Shown: positions 14,743 to 21,214 of the stretch, piece after piece
Layout: every line of letters begins with the position of its first letter
Position numbering within the stretch: position 1 is the stretch's first letter
Source: an uncultured bacterium
GTDB taxonomy: Bacteria > Patescibacteriota > Patescibacteriia > UBA1558 > GWA2-36-10
Direction: 5' to 3'
DNA length: 36,253 nt
Assembly (NCBI GenBank): GCA_903855135.1
Contig: CAINYB010000016.1
Span: 1 to 36,253 of the forward strand
Translations under genes and position numbers: made by a program
Notes under the pieces: model-generated
The model's database searches: none
What the model was told of the DNA's origin: nothing
The model's input: the letters and a program-made list of their open reading frames with translations, nothing else

Positions 14743-15501
14743 ATGGGACGAGTCATAGCCATCGTCAATCAAAAAGGTGGAGTGGGTAAAACTACGACCA
14801 CTGTTAATTTAGCTGCTTATTTAGCTGAGGCTGGTAAGCGGGTTTTAGTGATAGATATTGACCCCCAGGGCAATGCTTCCTCTGGTTTTGGTTTTGACAC
14901 CAAGATTTTAAATCAAGGCCTTTATGAGGTCTTATTAGAGCCCCAGACCACTGTCCAACAAGTAGTAAAAGCTCATAGTGATAATCTGCATCTTTTACCC
15001 TCCACGTCAGACTTAGCGGGTGCGGCCATTGATCTAGTGGGACAGCACAATAGAGAATTTCGTTTGCGAGAAAATTTAAGAGAGGTGGTTGATCTTTATG
15101 ATTTTATTTTGATTGACAATCCACCGTCTTTAGGCTTACTGACTATCAATGGATTAGTAGCTGCTAACGAAATTTTGATTCCGGTCCAGTGTGAATATTA
15201 TGCGCTAGAAGGTTTGGGTCAGCTGTTAAGTACGATTGATTTGATTAGAGACAATCTACAGCCAGAGCTAAAAGTTTTAGGTGCAGTTTTGACCATGCAT
15301 GACTCCAGAAATAAATTATCCCAAGCAGTTTTTGAAGAAATTTATCGTCACTTTCCACATAAAATTTTTCGCTCGGTTATCCCGCGCAATGTAAAACTCG
15401 CTGAAGCACCGTCTTTTGGAAAGACTATCAAAGATTATGATCACGGCTCACCAGGTGCTAGAGCTTATCGTCGTCTATCGCAAGAAATCATCATTAGTTA
15501 A
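14743..15501 (+). CDS. parA: Chromosome-partitioning ATPase ParA (Soj)
   Basis: A 252-residue deviant-Walker ATPase that works with ParB to segregate chromosome origins. The N-terminal P-loop KGGVGKTT (11-18) carries the signature Lys11 and catalytic Lys16. The Walker A' region VIDIDPQGNASSG is intact, and FILIDNPPSLG is the Walker B segment. Chromosomal-type length, without the N-terminal helix-turn-helix of plasmid ParAs. A TATAAT lies only 9 nt before the ATG and no Shine-Dalgarno is present, so translation is probably leaderless. parB follows after 14 nt. Confidence 0.95.
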   Translation: MGRVIAIVNQKGGVGKTTTTVNLAAYLAEAGKRVLVIDIDPQGNASSGFGFDTKILNQGLYEVLLEPQTTVQQVVKAHSDNLHLLPSTSDLAGAAIDLVGQHNREFRLRENLREVVDLYDFILIDNPPSLGLLTINGLVAANEILIPVQCEYYALEGLGQLLSTIDLIRDNLQPELKVLGAVLTMHDSRNKLSQAVFEEIYRHFPHKIFRSVIPRNVKLAEAPSFGKTIKDYDHGSPGARAYRRLSQEIIIS

Positions 15502-15515
15502 AAATACAAATAAAT

Positions 15516-16385
15516 ATGTCAAGTTTAGGCAGAGGCTTGGGGTCATTGATCCCTAATAAAAAAACAAGTTACGAAGAAGATGTAAACACGGCAGTAGCTC
15601 AAGATCAAGATAAAATAAGTGGTGAAAGAATTCAGTATATTGATCCGAGTTTGATCAAAACGAATCCTTATCAGCCACGTAATCATTTTGATCCAGAGAA
15701 AATGGAAGAGCTATCCGAGAGCATCAAAAAGCACGGCATCATCCAGCCACTAGTAGTGACCAAAGAGTATGATGGCTATCAGCTGATCGCTGGTGAGCGT
15801 CGTCTACGTGCCGCCAAACTTTTAAACATGTCTGAAGTGCCAGTGATAGTTCGTTTGGCTAATGATAAAGATAAATTAGAATTATCTATCATTGAAAACG
15901 TTCAGCGTCATAACCTGAATCCTTTAGAAGAAGCAGAAAGTTATCGTCGGCTAGAAGAGGAGTTTGGTTTAACTCGTGAGCAAATCGCTGAACAAGTAGG
16001 ACGCAGTGCTCCCACGGTCGCTAACTATTTGCGTATTTTAAAATTACCGATTGTGATTCAAGAAGCTATCAGAGAAAATAAAATAACTTTTTCTCATGCT
16101 AAAGCGATTGCTGGCTATCCAAGTAAACTGGAGCAAATAAAAATCTTTAAAAAGATTTTAGATAGCAATCTTAGTGTTCATCAGCTAGAAGATTTAGGCA
16201 AAAAAAATGCGGATAAAATAAAAGAAGAAGCGGCTAAAGATCCTATCCTTACTTCTTGGGAAGATAGACTAAGTCGTAATCTAGGAGCTAAAGTGAAGAT
16301 CATGAAACACGCTGATAAAGGGTCAATCAAAATAGACTTCTTCTCGCATGAAGAGTTGAGAAATATTTTAGAGAAATTAAGTTAG
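15516..16385 (+). CDS. parB: Chromosome-partitioning protein ParB (Spo0J)
   Basis: A 289-residue ParB-family protein that binds parS and uses CTP to form a sliding clamp. The N-terminal MSSLGRGLGSLIP peptide is the typical ParA-stimulating tail. The ParB/Srx domain carries KTNPYQPR and the nucleotide-binding GERRLRAAK. The helix-turn-helix region is LTREQIAEQVGRSAPTVANYLR, and a C-terminal dimerisation part follows. I saw no canonical parS palindrome in the window by eye. It is the second gene of the parAB pair, followed by the REP-like repeats at 16404-16499. Confidence 0.95.
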   Translation: MSSLGRGLGSLIPNKKTSYEEDVNTAVAQDQDKISGERIQYIDPSLIKTNPYQPRNHFDPEKMEELSESIKKHGIIQPLVVTKEYDGYQLIAGERRLRAAKLLNMSEVPVIVRLANDKDKLELSIIENVQRHNLNPLEEAESYRRLEEEFGLTREQIAEQVGRSAPTVANYLRILKLPIVIQEAIRENKITFSHAKAIAGYPSKLEQIKIFKKILDSNLSVHQLEDLGKKNADKIKEEAAKDPILTSWEDRLSRNLGAKVKIMKHADKGSIKIDFFSHEELRNILEKLS

Positions 16386-16403
16386 TATCACTATAAAAAA
16401 ATC

Positions 16404-16439
16404 ACCCCCTCTTTTTCTCCCCCTTCGTAAGGGGGAGAT
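16404..16439 (+). repeat. REP-like element, copy A (after parB)
   Basis: A pyrimidine-rich arm (ACCCCCTCTT then TTTCTCCCCC), the loop TTCGTAA, and GGGGGAGAT. Its first 20 bases match those of copy B at 36128 with one mismatch. It starts 18 nt after the parB stop. Confidence 0.8.
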
Positions 16440-16465
16440 TATTGAATCAAAAGACTTTAGAAAAA

Positions 16466-16500
16466 CTCCTCCCCTTACGAAGGGGAGGATGGGAGGGGTT
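16466..16500 (-). repeat. REP-like element, copy C, inverted relative to copy A
   Basis: On the minus strand it reads AACCCCTCCC, ATCCTCCCC, loop TTCGTAA, GGGGAGGAG. It has the same 7-nt loop as copy A. A and C are head to head, 26 nt apart, and could form a larger cruciform. Confidence 0.75.
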
Positions 16501-16508
16501 AAGACAAC

Positions 16509-16534
16509 AAAACCCCCGGCATCGCCGGGGGTTT
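16509..16534. terminator. Terminator-like hairpin between parB and rel
   Basis: AAACCCCCGGC (16510-16520), ATC, GCCGGGGGTTT (16524-16534): a perfect 11-bp stem. On the minus strand it is followed by TGTTG, a poor U-run, and it lies 10 nt past the rel stop. It probably serves convergent genes. Confidence 0.75.
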
Positions 16535-16543
16535 AAAAAAGTT

Positions 16544-17971
16544 TTATTTTCTCAACTGATTTCTGATTTTTTCTTTAGCCGCGGTGGTGATGACGATATT
16601 GAGCCAATCAGGATTTGGCTTTTTTCTATTTTTGTCTATCAAAATCTCTACCACATCACCAGACTTTAGAGCGTGATTGAGAGAGACCATTTGTTCATTT
16701 ATTTTTGCGCCCACACATTTGTTGCCGATATCAGTGTGGATATGAAAAGCAAAGTCGAGGGGCGTAGCATTTTCTGGGAGCTCGATCACATCGCCTTTGG
16801 GAGTAAAGACAAAGATGCGATTTAAAAATAAATCATTTTTAACGTGTTTGATAAACTCGACATTATCAGTAATGCTTTTTTGGATATCTAACAAATGTTT
16901 GATCCAAGTCGGTGGATTTTTTTTATTATCAATATTTTTTAGCTCTTTGTAGCGACTATGAGCGGCGATACCAAACTCCGCTTCTTCATCCATCGCTTGG
17001 CTACGGATTTGGATCTCGGCGATTTTACCAAACTCGGTAAAAACCGAAGTGTGGAGTGAGCGATAACCATTTGGTTTTGGTTGGGCGATATAGTCTTTGA
17101 CGCGGCCTTTCAATGGCGTCCAACGTTTGTGGATGATGCCTAAGACGCTATAGCAATCGATCACATCAGGGACGATGATACGTAAAGCAATCAAGTCATA
17201 GACTTTATTTAAATCTTTGCCTTTATGTAAAAGCTTTTGGTAAAGACTAAACAAACTTTTTACTCGTCCTTTGATTTGTAAATAATGAATATTATTTTTG
17301 ACTAAATCTTTTTGGGCCAAGTGTTGGATTTTGGCGATATATTTTGTTTCGGTTTTCAAGCGATCTTTGACGAGATTTGAGACCCAGAGATATTCACTGG
17401 GATAGACGTAGGGGAAAGCTAGATCTTCTAAACGAGTTTTGATTTCAAACATGCCTAAGCGATTGGCAATCGGGGCATAAATTTCTAAAGTCTCTTGAGC
17501 GATACGCAAACGTTTTTCTTCTCGCACGCCCTCTAGAGTCTGCATGTTGTGCAGACGATCAGCTAGTTTGATGATGATGACACGTAAGTCTTTGGACATC
17601 GCCAAAAACATTTTGCGTAAATTTTCCGCGTATCTTTCTAGACCACGATATTTTAAAGTACCGAGTTTAGTGACACCGGCTACTAGCTCGGCCACTTCTT
17701 TGCCAAAATTATTTTTGACATCCTCGAGACTAAAATCAGTGTCTTCTGGCACGTCGTGCAATAAGCCAGCCGTGATCGAAGGAATGTCCATTTTCATCTC
17801 CGCTAGATTGTAGGCTGTAGCTAAAGCATGATAAATATAGTCTTCGCCAGTACGTCTTTTTTGGCCACGGTGTGCTTCAGAGGCAAAATGAAAAGCTTTG
17901 ATGACAGTATTAATGTCTTCATCTTGGTATTCAGTGATCAATATTTTCTTTAAGTCTTCAAAAGTAATCAT
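16544..17971 (-). CDS. rel: Short bifunctional RelA/SpoT-type (p)ppGpp synthetase/hydrolase
   Basis: A 475-residue RSH protein controlling the alarmone (p)ppGpp. The hydrolase HD domain keeps HRGQ (His34), His48, HDVPEDT (His72, Asp73, Glu76, Asp77) and RLHNMQTL. The synthetase domain keeps YDLIALRII, the bifunctional-type RxKD motif (Arg290-Val-Lys-Asp293), PNGYRSLHT and EIQIR. A TGS domain (about 395-460, VFTPKGDVIELP) follows, and then the protein stops. The helical, zinc-finger and ACT domains of full-length Rel (about 730 residues) are missing, so ribosome-linked control must differ or be absent. The stop is clean and a hairpin follows at once, so this looks like a natural short form. 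Confidence 0.9.
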   Translation of the reverse strand: MITFEDLKKILITEYQDEDINTVIKAFHFASEAHRGQKRRTGEDYIYHALATAYNLAEMKMDIPSITAGLLHDVPEDTDFSLEDVKNNFGKEVAELVAGVTKLGTLKYRGLERYAENLRKMFLAMSKDLRVIIIKLADRLHNMQTLEGVREEKRLRIAQETLEIYAPIANRLGMFEIKTRLEDLAFPYVYPSEYLWVSNLVKDRLKTETKYIAKIQHLAQKDLVKNNIHYLQIKGRVKSLFSLYQKLLHKGKDLNKVYDLIALRIIVPDVIDCYSVLGIIHKRWTPLKGRVKDYIAQPKPNGYRSLHTSVFTEFGKIAEIQIRSQAMDEEAEFGIAAHSRYKELKNIDNKKNPPTWIKHLLDIQKSITDNVEFIKHVKNDLFLNRIFVFTPKGDVIELPENATPLDFAFHIHTDIGNKCVGAKINEQMVSLNHALKSGDVVEILIDKNRKKPNPDWLNIVITTAAKEKIRNQLRK

Positions 17972-17996
17972 TTTGTTTTGGTGTATTTATCTTAAT

Positions 17997-18027
17997 ATTT
18001 TAGAGTAAAAATAGCAAGATCAGTCAA
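17997..18027 (-). promoter_or_regulatory. Probable promoter for rel
   Basis: Minus-strand TTGACT (complement of 18022-18027) and TAAAAT (complement of 17997-18002), spaced 19 nt apart. The leader to the ATG at 17971 would be about 20 nt. Confidence 0.45.
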
Positions 18028-18041
18028 GTATGATTCTTGAC

Positions 18042-18064
18042 CACGCCCCTCGCGAGGAGCGGGG
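18042..18064. repeat. GC-rich imperfect palindrome between divergent promoters
   Basis: It contains CCTCGCGAGG as a perfect 10-nt palindrome flanked by CCC and GCGGGG arms. It lies between the rel promoter and the promoter of the three-ORF cassette and touches the -35 of the latter. Confidence 0.6.
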
Positions 18065-18093
18065 TTGACTTTTTGGCTATTTTGTGTTAATAT
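18065..18093 (+). promoter_or_regulatory. Strong extended -10 promoter of the three-ORF cassette
   Basis: TTGACT (18065-18070), a 17-nt spacer ending in TGT, then TAATAT (18088-18093). The TGn before the -10 makes it an extended -10 promoter. Predicted start near 18100, leaving a 40-nt leader with a real Shine-Dalgarno. Confidence 0.8.
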
Positions 18094-18140
18094 CTTAGCT
18101 TGAGTGTACATTGTCAACATTTCAACGAAAGGAAGAACGC

Positions 18141-18272
18141 ATGAATCTTTGTCCTTTGGAATTGCAAGTGTTAGTGATGCAGATGCATCTTTCTCGAATT
18201 CTGTTGCGTTTGAACCTGTTAATTCTCGAGCAAACAAAAGGAGAGGCAGATGCCCAAAAAGAAGCTGCTTGA
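18141..18272 (+). CDS. Small Leu-rich protein, first ORF of the atypical cassette
   Basis: A 43-residue product that I do not recognise. The N-terminal two thirds are Leu/Met/Val-rich and probably helical (MNLCPLELQVLVMQMHL, then LLRLNLLILEQ); the tail is polar (KGEADAQKEAA). The start is supported by AAAGGAAG (18128-18135), a strong Shine-Dalgarno 5-6 nt before the ATG, which is unusual in this window. It overlaps the next ORF by 23 nt, so its 3' end carries the next gene's Shine-Dalgarno. It could be a leader peptide, an antitoxin-like partner or simply a coupling ORF. A GTG-started frame at 18104 overlaps it but has no Shine-Dalgarno. Confidence 0.5.
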   Translation: MNLCPLELQVLVMQMHLSRILLRLNLLILEQTKGEADAQKEAA

Positions 18273-18603
18273 CCCTGTTTACCACAGAGACGTCTTGCCC
18301 GTGAAGATTATCTGTTGGTTGCGGCTAGAAATAGATCGCATCTACAGAAACCATGAAATAGTGAGCTTTAATGGCGTTCCTGGTTATTTGGCTAGCACAA
18401 CTGATAGCAATGACTGCTGTTTATTCGCATCCTCGGCCGATGGTCGAAGGTATTGCGTGCCGATCGCGACGATTTTTGTGGTCGAGCACGCTTCTGACCT
18501 CTTTGTGAAAGAGGCGTTGGCCGGAGAAGATTTTCAATCACTCTTGATCGACATCGACTCATTTGTCGAAGAAGTCAAGAACATTCTCAGGAGACTCCAA
18601 TGA
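18250..18603 (+). CDS. Unknown 117-residue protein, second ORF of the atypical cassette
   Basis: A soluble protein with no signal peptide or membrane span. It begins MPKKKLLDPVYHRDVLPV, carries four Cys (in IICWLR, DCCLF and RRYCVP), a strand-rich middle (VSFNGVPGYLA; RRYCVPIATIFVVE) and a C-terminal amphipathic helix ending VEEVKNILRRLQ. I do not recognise the family. AAAAGGAGAGG (18236-18246) is a near-ideal Shine-Dalgarno 6 nt from the ATG. Codons are rich in C/G third positions (ctg, gtc, atc, gcc), unlike the tta/att/gct use of neighbours, which suggests transfer or another expression class. It ends in ATGA shared with the third ORF. Confidence 0.75.
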   Translation: MPKKKLLDPVYHRDVLPVKIICWLRLEIDRIYRNHEIVSFNGVPGYLASTTDSNDCCLFASSADGRRYCVPIATIFVVEHASDLFVKEALAGEDFQSLLIDIDSFVEEVKNILRRLQ

Positions 18604-18812
18604 CCGCGGTCGACGAAGACAAGAGGCCGGTGACTCATTACCAGTACAAGAGCATGATCGTGTGGTCCAGGTGTGAGCCTAATGCACACGGTTTGTTGCA
18701 CTGTCATCAAGTGCCTGCCCCAAGGAAGCCTAGCACTCGCCCTGTGCGTAATGAAATGCCAGAGAATCTCTTTGCCGGTTACCTTTCATTGCGTCAGCTG
18801 AAGAAGCTGTAG
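18600..18812 (+). CDS. Unknown 70-residue protein, third ORF of the atypical cassette
   Basis: A small basic, Pro/Arg/His-containing protein with one Cys/His cluster (CEPNAHGLLHCH, about residues 30-41) that might bind metal, a proline-rich linker (PAPRKPSTRPVRNEMP) and a short C-terminal helix ending SLRQLKKL. No known family comes to mind. The start overlaps the stop of the second ORF (ATGA) and follows AGGAG at 18589-18593 with 6-nt spacing, so translation is probably coupled. Codon use is G/C-leaning like ORF2. The stop is followed by the TTCGTTGAA arm and then the cassette's terminator. Confidence 0.65.
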   Translation: MTAVDEDKRPVTHYQYKSMIVWSRCEPNAHGLLHCHQVPAPRKPSTRPVRNEMPENLFAGYLSLRQLKKL

Positions 18813-18831
18813 CACTTCGTTGAAGCCCCCT

Positions 18832-18884
18832 AAGAGCTACGAACTTGCCCCCATCCGGGACATTTACGTAGCTCTTTTTCTTTT
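18832..18884 (+). terminator. Terminator of the three-ORF cassette
   Basis: AAGAGCTACG (18832-18841) pairs with CGTAGCTCTT (18867-18876) in a perfect 10-bp stem. The 25-nt loop contains its own CCC..GGG mini-stem. TTTTTCTTTT follows. It has a larger loop and more elaborate form than the other terminators here. Confidence 0.85.
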
Positions 18885-18890
18885 GCATAA

Positions 18891-18918
18891 AAAATACCTG
18901 CCGTCAGGCAGGTATTTT
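18891..18918. terminator. Bidirectional terminator between the cassette and topA
   Basis: AAAATACCTGCC (18891-18902), loop GTCA, GGCAGGTATTTT (18907-18918), with an A-run upstream that reads as a T-run on the minus strand. It probably ends topA transcription. Confidence 0.85.
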
Positions 18919-18925
18919 AGTTTCA

Positions 18926-18945
18926 CCCCGAGCGAAGTCGAGGGG
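18926..18945. repeat. GAGCGAAGTCGA-type palindrome abutting the topA stop
   Basis: CCCCGAGCGAAGTCGAGGGG: CCCC/GGGG ends around a GAGCGAAGTCGA core. It ends exactly one base before the topA stop codon. Confidence 0.75.
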
Positions 18946-21150
18946 TTATTCTTCCGCGTCTTTAGTGAATTCACAAGACTCACATTTTATTTTATCTTTA
19001 GCAGCAAATAATAATAGCTGTTGGCATTGGGGACAGAGCTCGCCAGTTGGTTTGGTCCAAACAGCGTGTTCGCACTTTGGATATTGATCACAGCTATAAA
19101 AAGCTTTACCGCGTTTACTTTTTTTCTCCACCATTTGTCCTTTTTTACATTTGGGACAGATGACGCCAAGTTCTTTTTGAATAGCTTTAGTACTTTTACA
19201 CTCAGGATAGTTGGAGCAGGCTAAAAATTTGCCAAAGCGTCCATGTTTTAAAATCATGGCACTGCTGCATTTTTCACATTTTTCTTCTACAGTAGTTTCT
19301 TCTTCTATCTTACCATCATCACCTAGTGGCTTAGTGTTTTTACATTCAGGATAATTAGTACAGGCTAAAAATTTTCCAAAGCGACCAAGTTTGATCACCA
19401 TTGGGTTACCGCATTTGTCACAGACTTCATCTGTAGCTGTTTCGGTTATTTCTTTTTTGTCTAAATCTTGATCTTTTTCTTTTAAGTTTTTCATAAAAGG
19501 TTCATAAAAAGCTTTAATAATAGGTTGCCAATCTTTTTTGCCATCAGCAATTTTATCTAAATCATTTTCCATCTCGGCAGTAAAATTGTAGTCAACGATA
19601 TCGGCAAAATTTTCTACTAAAAGTTTATTGACTACAAAAGCTATTTCAGTCGGCGCTAAACGTTTTTCTATTTTTTCCACATACTTACGCAAGACCAAAG
19701 TAGCAATGGTTGGTGCATAAGTAGAAGGACGGCCAATGCCGAGTTTTTCCATATCTTTGACTAAGCCGGCTTCAGAATATCTCGCTGGTGGGGTAGTAAA
19801 GTGTTGGATATTTTCTAAACTTTTTAGCTCCACAATATCATTGATTTCTAAGGCTGGTAACTCTTCATCATCAGAACTATTTTGATAAATGATTTGCCAG
19901 CCAGCGAAAATAGTGACGGAGCCGACGCTGCGTAAAGTCCATTTAGTTTTTTCAGCTTTTATTTCGACGCTGGTATTTTCAGTTTTAGCGTCAGTCATTT
20001 GTGAAGCGATAGCTCTTTGCCAAATCAGTTGGTAAAGCTTGAATTGTTTGCTATCTAAAAAGTCTTTGATTTTCTCTGGAGCAAGTCCGGCTTCAGTAGG
20101 ACGGATAGCTTCGTGAGCTTCTTGAGCAAGTTTTGCTTTTTTCTTAAAAACACGGCCACCATTTTCAGCATATTTTTCACCTAAGTTTTGTTTGATGTAT
20201 GTGATTGCTTCAGCGACAAAATCTTCTGACAAATTTTTAGAGTCAGTACGCATGTAAGTGATCAAACCAGTGCTACCATTTTCACCGATGTCGATACCTT
20301 CATAAAGCTGTTGAGCGAGCATCATGGTTTGTTTGGCAGAGTAGCCAAAGCGACGATTAACTTCTTGTTGTAAAGTAGAGGTAGTAAAAGGGGCTGGTGG
20401 AGTTTTTAAGTTTTCTTTAGATTCAATATTTATAATCTTGAGAGAACTTGCTTTTATTTCTTCAACAGCGATTTTAGCTACTGCTTCATCAAGATCAAAT
20501 TTTTGTAAAGTCTGATCATCTTTTTTCCACAAACTGATTTTAAAATCATTGTGATCTTTGTGTGCCACACCTTCGACGCTCCAATATTCTTGGCTGACAA
20601 AATTATTACGCTCTTGTTCACGCTCAACTATCAGACGCAAGGCGACTGATTGCACGCGACCAGCAGACAAACCTTTGGCCACTTTTTTCCATAAAAGCGG
20701 AGAAAGCTTATAGCCCACTAAACGATCTAAAACACGACGAGCTTGTTGGGCGTCGACTAAATTTAGGTCTAGTTCTCGTGGATGCTCGATAGCTTTTAAA
20801 ATTGCTTTTTTAGTGATTTCATGAAAAGCGATTCTTTTAGCTTTATCTTTGGGAGTTTTTAAGAGATGTAATAAATGCCAGCTGATGGCCTCACCTTCGC
20901 GGTCCTCATCAGTCGCAAAGTAGACCAGGTTAGATTTTTTAGCTAAATCTTGGAGCTCTTTGACGCGTTTTTTAGCTTTAGCTGGTACGACATAAGTTGG
21001 CTCAAAATTATGCTCGACATCAACGCCAAGTTTACTGCTAGGTAAGTCACGGACATGACCAAAACTAGACTCGACTTTGTAGTCTTTGCCTAAAAAACCT
21101 TTGATGGTTTTGGCCTTGGTAGGTGACTCGACGATGATTAAATCTTGCAT
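18946..21150 (-). CDS. topA: DNA topoisomerase I
   Basis: A 734-residue type IA topoisomerase that relaxes negative supercoils through a 5'-phosphotyrosine. The N-terminal TOPRIM domain has the catalytic Glu in LIIVESPTKAKTI and the acidic DEDREGEA motif. The active-site tyrosine is Tyr299 in GLITYMRTDS, with the supporting Arg301. The C-terminus carries four Cys4 zinc ribbons: two near-identical GRFGKFLAC..YPECK units, a third with GKAFYSCDQYPKCEH, and a short last one (CPQC..CESC). The full set of domains is present. It has its own consensus promoter behind the LtaS-like gene, and the dprA-topA neighbourhood is common in bacteria. Confidence 0.97.
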   Translation of the reverse strand: MQDLIIVESPTKAKTIKGFLGKDYKVESSFGHVRDLPSSKLGVDVEHNFEPTYVVPAKAKKRVKELQDLAKKSNLVYFATDEDREGEAISWHLLHLLKTPKDKAKRIAFHEITKKAILKAIEHPRELDLNLVDAQQARRVLDRLVGYKLSPLLWKKVAKGLSAGRVQSVALRLIVEREQERNNFVSQEYWSVEGVAHKDHNDFKISLWKKDDQTLQKFDLDEAVAKIAVEEIKASSLKIINIESKENLKTPPAPFTTSTLQQEVNRRFGYSAKQTMMLAQQLYEGIDIGENGSTGLITYMRTDSKNLSEDFVAEAITYIKQNLGEKYAENGGRVFKKKAKLAQEAHEAIRPTEAGLAPEKIKDFLDSKQFKLYQLIWQRAIASQMTDAKTENTSVEIKAEKTKWTLRSVGSVTIFAGWQIIYQNSSDDEELPALEINDIVELKSLENIQHFTTPPARYSEAGLVKDMEKLGIGRPSTYAPTIATLVLRKYVEKIEKRLAPTEIAFVVNKLLVENFADIVDYNFTAEMENDLDKIADGKKDWQPIIKAFYEPFMKNLKEKDQDLDKKEITETATDEVCDKCGNPMVIKLGRFGKFLACTNYPECKNTKPLGDDGKIEEETTVEEKCEKCSSAMILKHGRFGKFLACSNYPECKSTKAIQKELGVICPKCKKGQMVEKKSKRGKAFYSCDQYPKCEHAVWTKPTGELCPQCQQLLLFAAKDKIKCESCEFTKDAEE

Positions 21151-21181
21151 ATTTTTTAGTTTATAGCTTATTCAGTGTCGA

Positions 21182-21210
21182 ACTATACAATAATTTGCAT
21201 CATTTGACAA
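21182..21210 (-). promoter_or_regulatory. Sigma70-type promoter for topA
   Basis: Minus-strand TTGTCA (complement of 21205-21210), a 17-nt spacer, TATAGT (complement of 21182-21187). It starts 5 nt after the stop codon of the upstream gene. Leader about 25 nt. Confidence 0.83.
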
Positions 21211-21214
21211 GGGC

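Noticed and set aside
14700-16440. parS site near parAB
   Set aside because: No TGTTTCACGTGAAACA-like palindrome was found by eye in or around the two genes.
17992-18304. Alternative frames over the cassette start (minus-strand 97 codons; plus-strand GTG frame at 18104)
   Set aside because: The minus-strand frame runs across the cassette promoter. The GTG frame lacks a Shine-Dalgarno, while the 18141 ATG has one at ideal spacing.
18121-18884. Cassette as an integron gene cassette with an attC site
   Set aside because: The hairpin after the third ORF lacks the paired RYYYAAC/GTTRRRY core sites and ends in a T-run as a terminator does.
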